A stretch of DNA of 64,000 nucleotides from Coprinus comatus (Eukaryota > Basidiomycota > Agaricomycetes > Agaricales > Agaricaceae), in the NCBI GenBank assembly GCA_034638255.1, contig JAWPGT010000005.1:1116001-1180000 (forward strand). The letters run 5' to 3'. Below the pieces are notes generated by a model. The model searched no databases. It saw nothing but the letters and a program-made list of their open reading frames with translations, and was not told the DNA's origin. Positions 60,679 to 64,000 of the stretch are shown piece after piece (the first letter of the stretch is position 1; every line of letters begins with the position of its first letter). The translations under genes were made by a program, and so were the position numbers.

Positions 60679-61431
60679 TCAACGATCCTCTGCCCATTCC
60701 TGAAAGAGCGTTTAGTTAGGGTATTACCAGGTTCAAAGCAGCAACTCACGTTCTCTTTCTTGATTTGTGCCTAAAGGTCAAAGAATAGTCAGTTGTGTTC
60801 AATAAAGAAAAGGGGAAACTGACCTCCTCTTCAGGGGTGAAATCATTGACGATGTTGAAGAGCTTACGAATCTCCTCGGGCGTCTTGCCCTTGATCATGT
60901 TAGCAACAGTCTTGCAGCCAACATCACTGAAAGCGTCTCGATAAGAAATCGATGAGAGCGACAAGAATGGAACGTACAGTAGAGACTTGATATCGAGATA
61001 GTTGGCAGCAAGGATGATCTCAAAAAGCATCTCCTGGTCTACGGTGATGAATTTTTGGTCCCACTCGCTGATATCGGTCGTCCGTTTGCGAGTCTCATCT
61101 TGGTTGGAATCGGTTTCTGTCGAAGGGAGGGGCTCGCCACGATGGTGTTCGCAATATTCAAGCACCTGAAAGGAATATCAGATGTCTGTCGATAAAGAGA
61201 ATTGCGAATTAACTTACCTTCTTGAGTACGCTTGCAGACACATTAGGAAGAGGAATGGCCTGGTCAGACTCGCCGACATCTGGTAAAACGCGCTAAGATG
61301 AGAGGACTGTGGCTCATTTATACAGAGAGAGCAGACGGACCTTCAAGCATGTTCTTGATGAGAACACTGCGCTCAACGACTTCCTTGTCGGCGTTGAATT
61401 GTTCGTTATCAGAAGTGACGAGGAGAACCAT
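60679..61431 (-). CDS. SKP1: SCF ubiquitin ligase subunit SKP1
   Basis: Starts [20 protein letters not shown] at 61431. BTB/POZ-like part: [40 protein letters not shown]. Then [80 protein letters not shown], the textbook Skp1 C-terminus that binds F-box proteins. It links cullin-1 to F-box receptors. Its presence in the same window as four F-box-like paralogues is notable, but Skp1 is single-copy housekeeping and the 12 kb or more between them suggests coincidence. Divergent from bL27m. Confidence 0.97.
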
Positions 61432-61594
61432 TTTGAAAATTAGGTATATGAGGTGTTTGTATGAAGGGGTGATGGAGTTGAGAATAAAATGAGGGGAGGT
61501 CCCTCTATATAATTACCATCGCCGCACAGCCGGTGATTGCCGAAGAAAGGCCCGTGCCACCTGTGGACTCTGACTTTGTGCCCAACTCTACAGC
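61432..61594. promoter_or_regulatory. 163 bp divergent promoter of SKP1 and bL27m
   Basis: The gap between divergent start codons contains a TATATAA-like element near 61505-61511 in its centre. Orientation unknown. Confidence 0.4.
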
Positions 61595-62195
61595 ATGTCC
61601 TTCCTCTCTCGTTGTATCCAGACCTCGCGCTCCCCATTCTCGCTTCTTGGTATGTCCAGCTCGTTATACACGACTAAATTTTTACTCACCATCTCCAGGC
61701 GCAATCAGAACGGCCACCAAACGCGCAGGAGGCACGGTCCACAACCACGGAGGATCTCCCGGTAAGCGCCTTGGTCTCAAAAAATTCTCAGGTATGTCCC
61801 AATTGTGCTATCATTTTTTTTATTTTGTTGTCTGACACACAACGACTAGACCAGCATGTAATCCCTGGTAATATTATTGTTCGCCAACGCGGAACCTTGT
61901 TCCATCCCGGTCAACATGTCTGTCCTTTTGGCCTTCGTGATATATTTTTACTAATTACAATGGTTACCATATCTAGGTCAAGATGGGTCGCGACCACACA
62001 CTGTACGCCACAGCCCCCGGCTTTGTTCGTTTTTACAAGGAGAAATGGATGAGCAAATCACGTCGATTTGTTGGTCTTGTAACAGAACGTGGTGAGGTTC
62101 TTCCCCGTGATGAGGCTGGACGAGGTCGCAGCAGACATTTCGGGCTTGTTAACCTAAACACTGGTACACCACAACAATTATCAGCCACACAATAA
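61595..62195 (+). CDS. Mitochondrial ribosomal protein bL27m
   Basis: Starts MSFLSRCIQTSRSPFSLLG at 61595, a mitochondrial presequence. The L27 core follows: AIRTATKRAGGTVHNHGGSP, GKRLGLKKFSDQHVIPGNII, VRQRGTLFHPGQHVKMGRDH, TLYATAPGFVRFYKEKW. A fungal extension (SRRFVGLVTERGEVLPRDEA) ends QQLSATQ. A structural protein of the large mitoribosomal subunit near the peptidyl-transferase centre. Four exons; the GQHV/KMGRD junction uses an intron of about 60 nt ending ATCTAG. Confidence 0.95.
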
Positions 62196-62379
62196 CCACA
62201 ATTACTAGACACGCTAAGCACACCTCTGACTATACCAAAAGTCCTCTAGTACACTAAATATCATTATTTTCAACAATTAAACGGGGTGATGCAATCATAT
62301 ATTTCACATCGTATCGACATATATGCTAAAAATAAGTATTGTCCACGGATACGCTTCTACTACAACTACTACAACAACA

Positions 62380-63278
62380 ATGGTAGACACTGCAATGCCG
62401 TTGTCCACAACACCTCTAAAACCTTCCAGTAAGTTCGATGCACTGCAATATGACACAACAACTAAGTGAAACAGATATACCCGCAGAAGATGTGATCATT
62501 GCAGCAGGGCATCAACTAATCGACACCACAGCCACCTGGAAACGAGGAAAGACTTATTTCAAAGACGTAAATACCCTATCAGCAATTGAGCAAGGTTCCA
62601 ATTGGTATTGCCGTGTTAGTGAACACCCTCCAGAGCAGGGTGGTTTCGACCAATTTTGGGATAACCTTGCGAAAGACAAGGCCACGCATGAGAAGGAGTA
62701 TGCTAGGGTATCTCTGACCCTTCCACCACGTTTTAACCATGTATTGTGTCAAACAGATTCATACCAATGATTCAAAAAGTAACCAAAGTCAAAGAAATAT
62801 CACCAACAGCCCAAATATGGACGCTTTACTACAAATTTCCGTTTCCAGTGTCTAACCGAGTGTTCACGGTGTTACAAGTAATTCATAGAGAAGAAACAGC
62901 ACCATATTCGGGGTATACTTTAGCAAACTCTTTTATCTTGACACAAAAGCCTCACGTGTTATCAACAGACTCATCGTTTCTTTACCGATTGATCTCTCAT
63001 CTAAAGAGGACGAGGAACTTCAAAAACTGGAAGAGAAAGGTATACATGGATATTATGTCAGTGTTGAGCGTTTAACACAACTCGAAAATGGGAACGTGGA
63101 ATGGCGGATGGCAACTTCAAGTGAGATGGGCGGACTAATACCTAGGTGCATTGTCAATCTTGGCATACCGAAATCCATTGCAGAGGTTAGTCTTCGGACC
63201 GTATTTTTATCGCACATGTGTTGTTGATAAACATGCTAGGATGTGCCACATTTCTTACATTGGTTAAAGAATGTATAA
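62380..63278 (+). CDS. DUF3074 / START-like domain protein
   Basis: Five exons (62380-62428, 62475-62697, 62757-62912, 62969-63185, 63240-63278) join to 227 residues. Blocks typical of the DUF3074 START-like family: GGFDQFWDNLAKDKATHEKE, IWTLYYKFPFPVSNRVFTVL, GLIVSLPIDLSSKE, GYYVSVERLTQLENGNVEWR, MATSSEMGGLIPRCIVNLGI, PKSIAEDVPHFLHWLKNV. The helix-grip fold predicts a hydrophobic-ligand or lipid pocket; no biochemical role is established for the fungal family. The start at 62380 has an ACAACA leader like the asparaginase gene. Convergent with the glutamine-synthetase-like gene, 59 bp apart. Confidence 0.82.
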
Positions 63279-63337
63279 ACCTTCAATTTACAAACTCTAT
63301 AATTTCCCCCGTCCAAACTCTGTTGGAGTAACGAGTC

Positions 63338-64000
63338 CTAAGCAAGCTCAAGATAGCGCTCAACTAGCATACGTGTATCTACATCAGCTTCTAAAAGCAC
63401 CAATTAAACAGGCTATAATTCTTACCTTCCCAATTCGTGACTGCCTCATTCCAAGCTCGAACTTCATGTAACCTCGTCCCTCCAAAATGCTCCACAAATT
63501 CATTTCCAAAAACGTCCGATTCTCGGCTATACTATCTGGGGCCATCATCCTCAACGTGGCTTCTTCCAGGGTTCTGGGCAACATCCTAACCTGATAAAAA
63601 AAAATACCAACGTGATTTTATCAGTACTGACTCATTAATCTAATGACCTAGGGTCGTCTATAAGGACGGTCCCAGACGGCATGTACCTACCTTCCCATTA
63701 AGTCTATCCTCAGGTTTCAACTGACTCATTGGTGCGGTTGTAAGCCTCACTTTCTTTTTAATTCCCCTTATACCTAGCAAGAAAGTAGCTCCGAGAGCAT
63801 AGTATGGATTCATATCCGCTCCCGGAACTCGGATCTCGAACCGGGTGGCTTCAGGTGCTACAGAAGGTGGGGAGATTATGCGAACTGACGCCGCTCGGGA
63901 GTCATAGCCGTAGGTAACAGCATTAGGTGCCCAAAAGGCCTCGCCTCCTACAAGTCGTTTGAACCCATTGATTGTAGGAACGAGCTGGTTATGACATTAG
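63338..64000 (-). CDS. Glutamine-synthetase-family protein, 3' part, with apparent frameshift
   Basis: Runs off the right edge. Readable blocks: TINGFKRLVGGEAFWAPNAV, TYGYDSRAASVRII, RFEIRVPGADMNPYYALGAT (GS catalytic region), then VRMLPRTLEEATLRMMAPDS, FGNEFVEHFGGTRLHEVRAW, NEAVTNWE, and VERYLELA with the stop at 63338-63340. The step from MAPDSIA to ESDVFGNEF changes frame: one base is missing near 63525 (GG where GGG would keep the frame). Gamma-glutamyl ligases of this class (FluG C-terminal or GlnA3-like) are commoner here than true GS I, but the N-terminus is outside the window. Either a sequencing error or a disabled gene. Confidence 0.75.

Noticed and set aside
7290..61431. F-box-like genes and SKP1 as a functional gene cluster
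   Set aside because: Skp1 is a single-copy housekeeping gene, more than 12 kb from the nearest paralogue with unrelated genes between them; linkage is probably chance.

Overview
The window is nuclear DNA of a filamentous basidiomycete, most likely an agaricomycete. The genes are dense and broken by many 45-70 bp introns with GTRNGT-type donors. Conserved proteins can be rebuilt exon by exon. The accessory content fits a mushroom-forming fungus: a GH44 glucanase, expanded F-box-like genes and adenosine-deaminase-related paralogues. I see no rRNA, tRNA, transposon or CRISPR. All coordinates below span from start to stop codon and include introns.

Region by region. 0-7 kb: a low-confidence Elongin-A-like 5' end, the spliceosome factor Cwf18/CCDC12, the mitochondrial GTPase GUF1 (EF4/LepA) and eIF2B-beta. 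7.3-14.4 kb: three tandem minus-strand paralogues of an F-box-like, cysteine-rich family, the middle one decayed. 14.6-24.4 kb: bifunctional tryptophan synthase and an L-asparaginase-ankyrin protein sharing a 140 bp divergent promoter, then a Csm1/Pcs1-like kinetochore protein and an arrestin-like protein. 24.5-29.9 kb: BRX1, a triple-KH RNA-binding protein and the first ADGF-type deaminase. 31-41.9 kb: secreted GH44 glucanase, the GPI mannosyltransferase PIG-B/Gpi10, an alternative NADH dehydrogenase with two EF-hands and a YTH m6A reader. 42.8-52.1 kb: a second ADGF-type protein with altered substrate-site residues, a fourth F-box-like paralogue, the Atg15 lipase and guanine deaminase. 52.1-56.3 kb: a gene-poor interval with a CT microsatellite and a cluster of four ACGCGT (MCB) boxes. 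56.3-64 kb: an orphan gene, mRNA guanylyltransferase, SKP1, mitochondrial bL27, a DUF3074/START-like protein and a glutamine-synthetase-family gene cut by the right edge and carrying an apparent 1-nt frameshift.

How the genes relate. Most are housekeeping neighbours with no operon-like logic. There are three loose themes: translation and ribosome biogenesis (GUF1, eIF2B-beta, BRX1, bL27m), purine metabolism (two ADGF-like proteins plus guanine deaminase), and SCF ubiquitin ligation (SKP1 with four F-box-like paralogues). The items most worth a second look are the F-box/zinc family and its decaying member, the ADGF pair (divergent active site plus a conserved 13-nt micro-exon), three GC-AG introns supported by reading frame, and the orphan MCB cluster.
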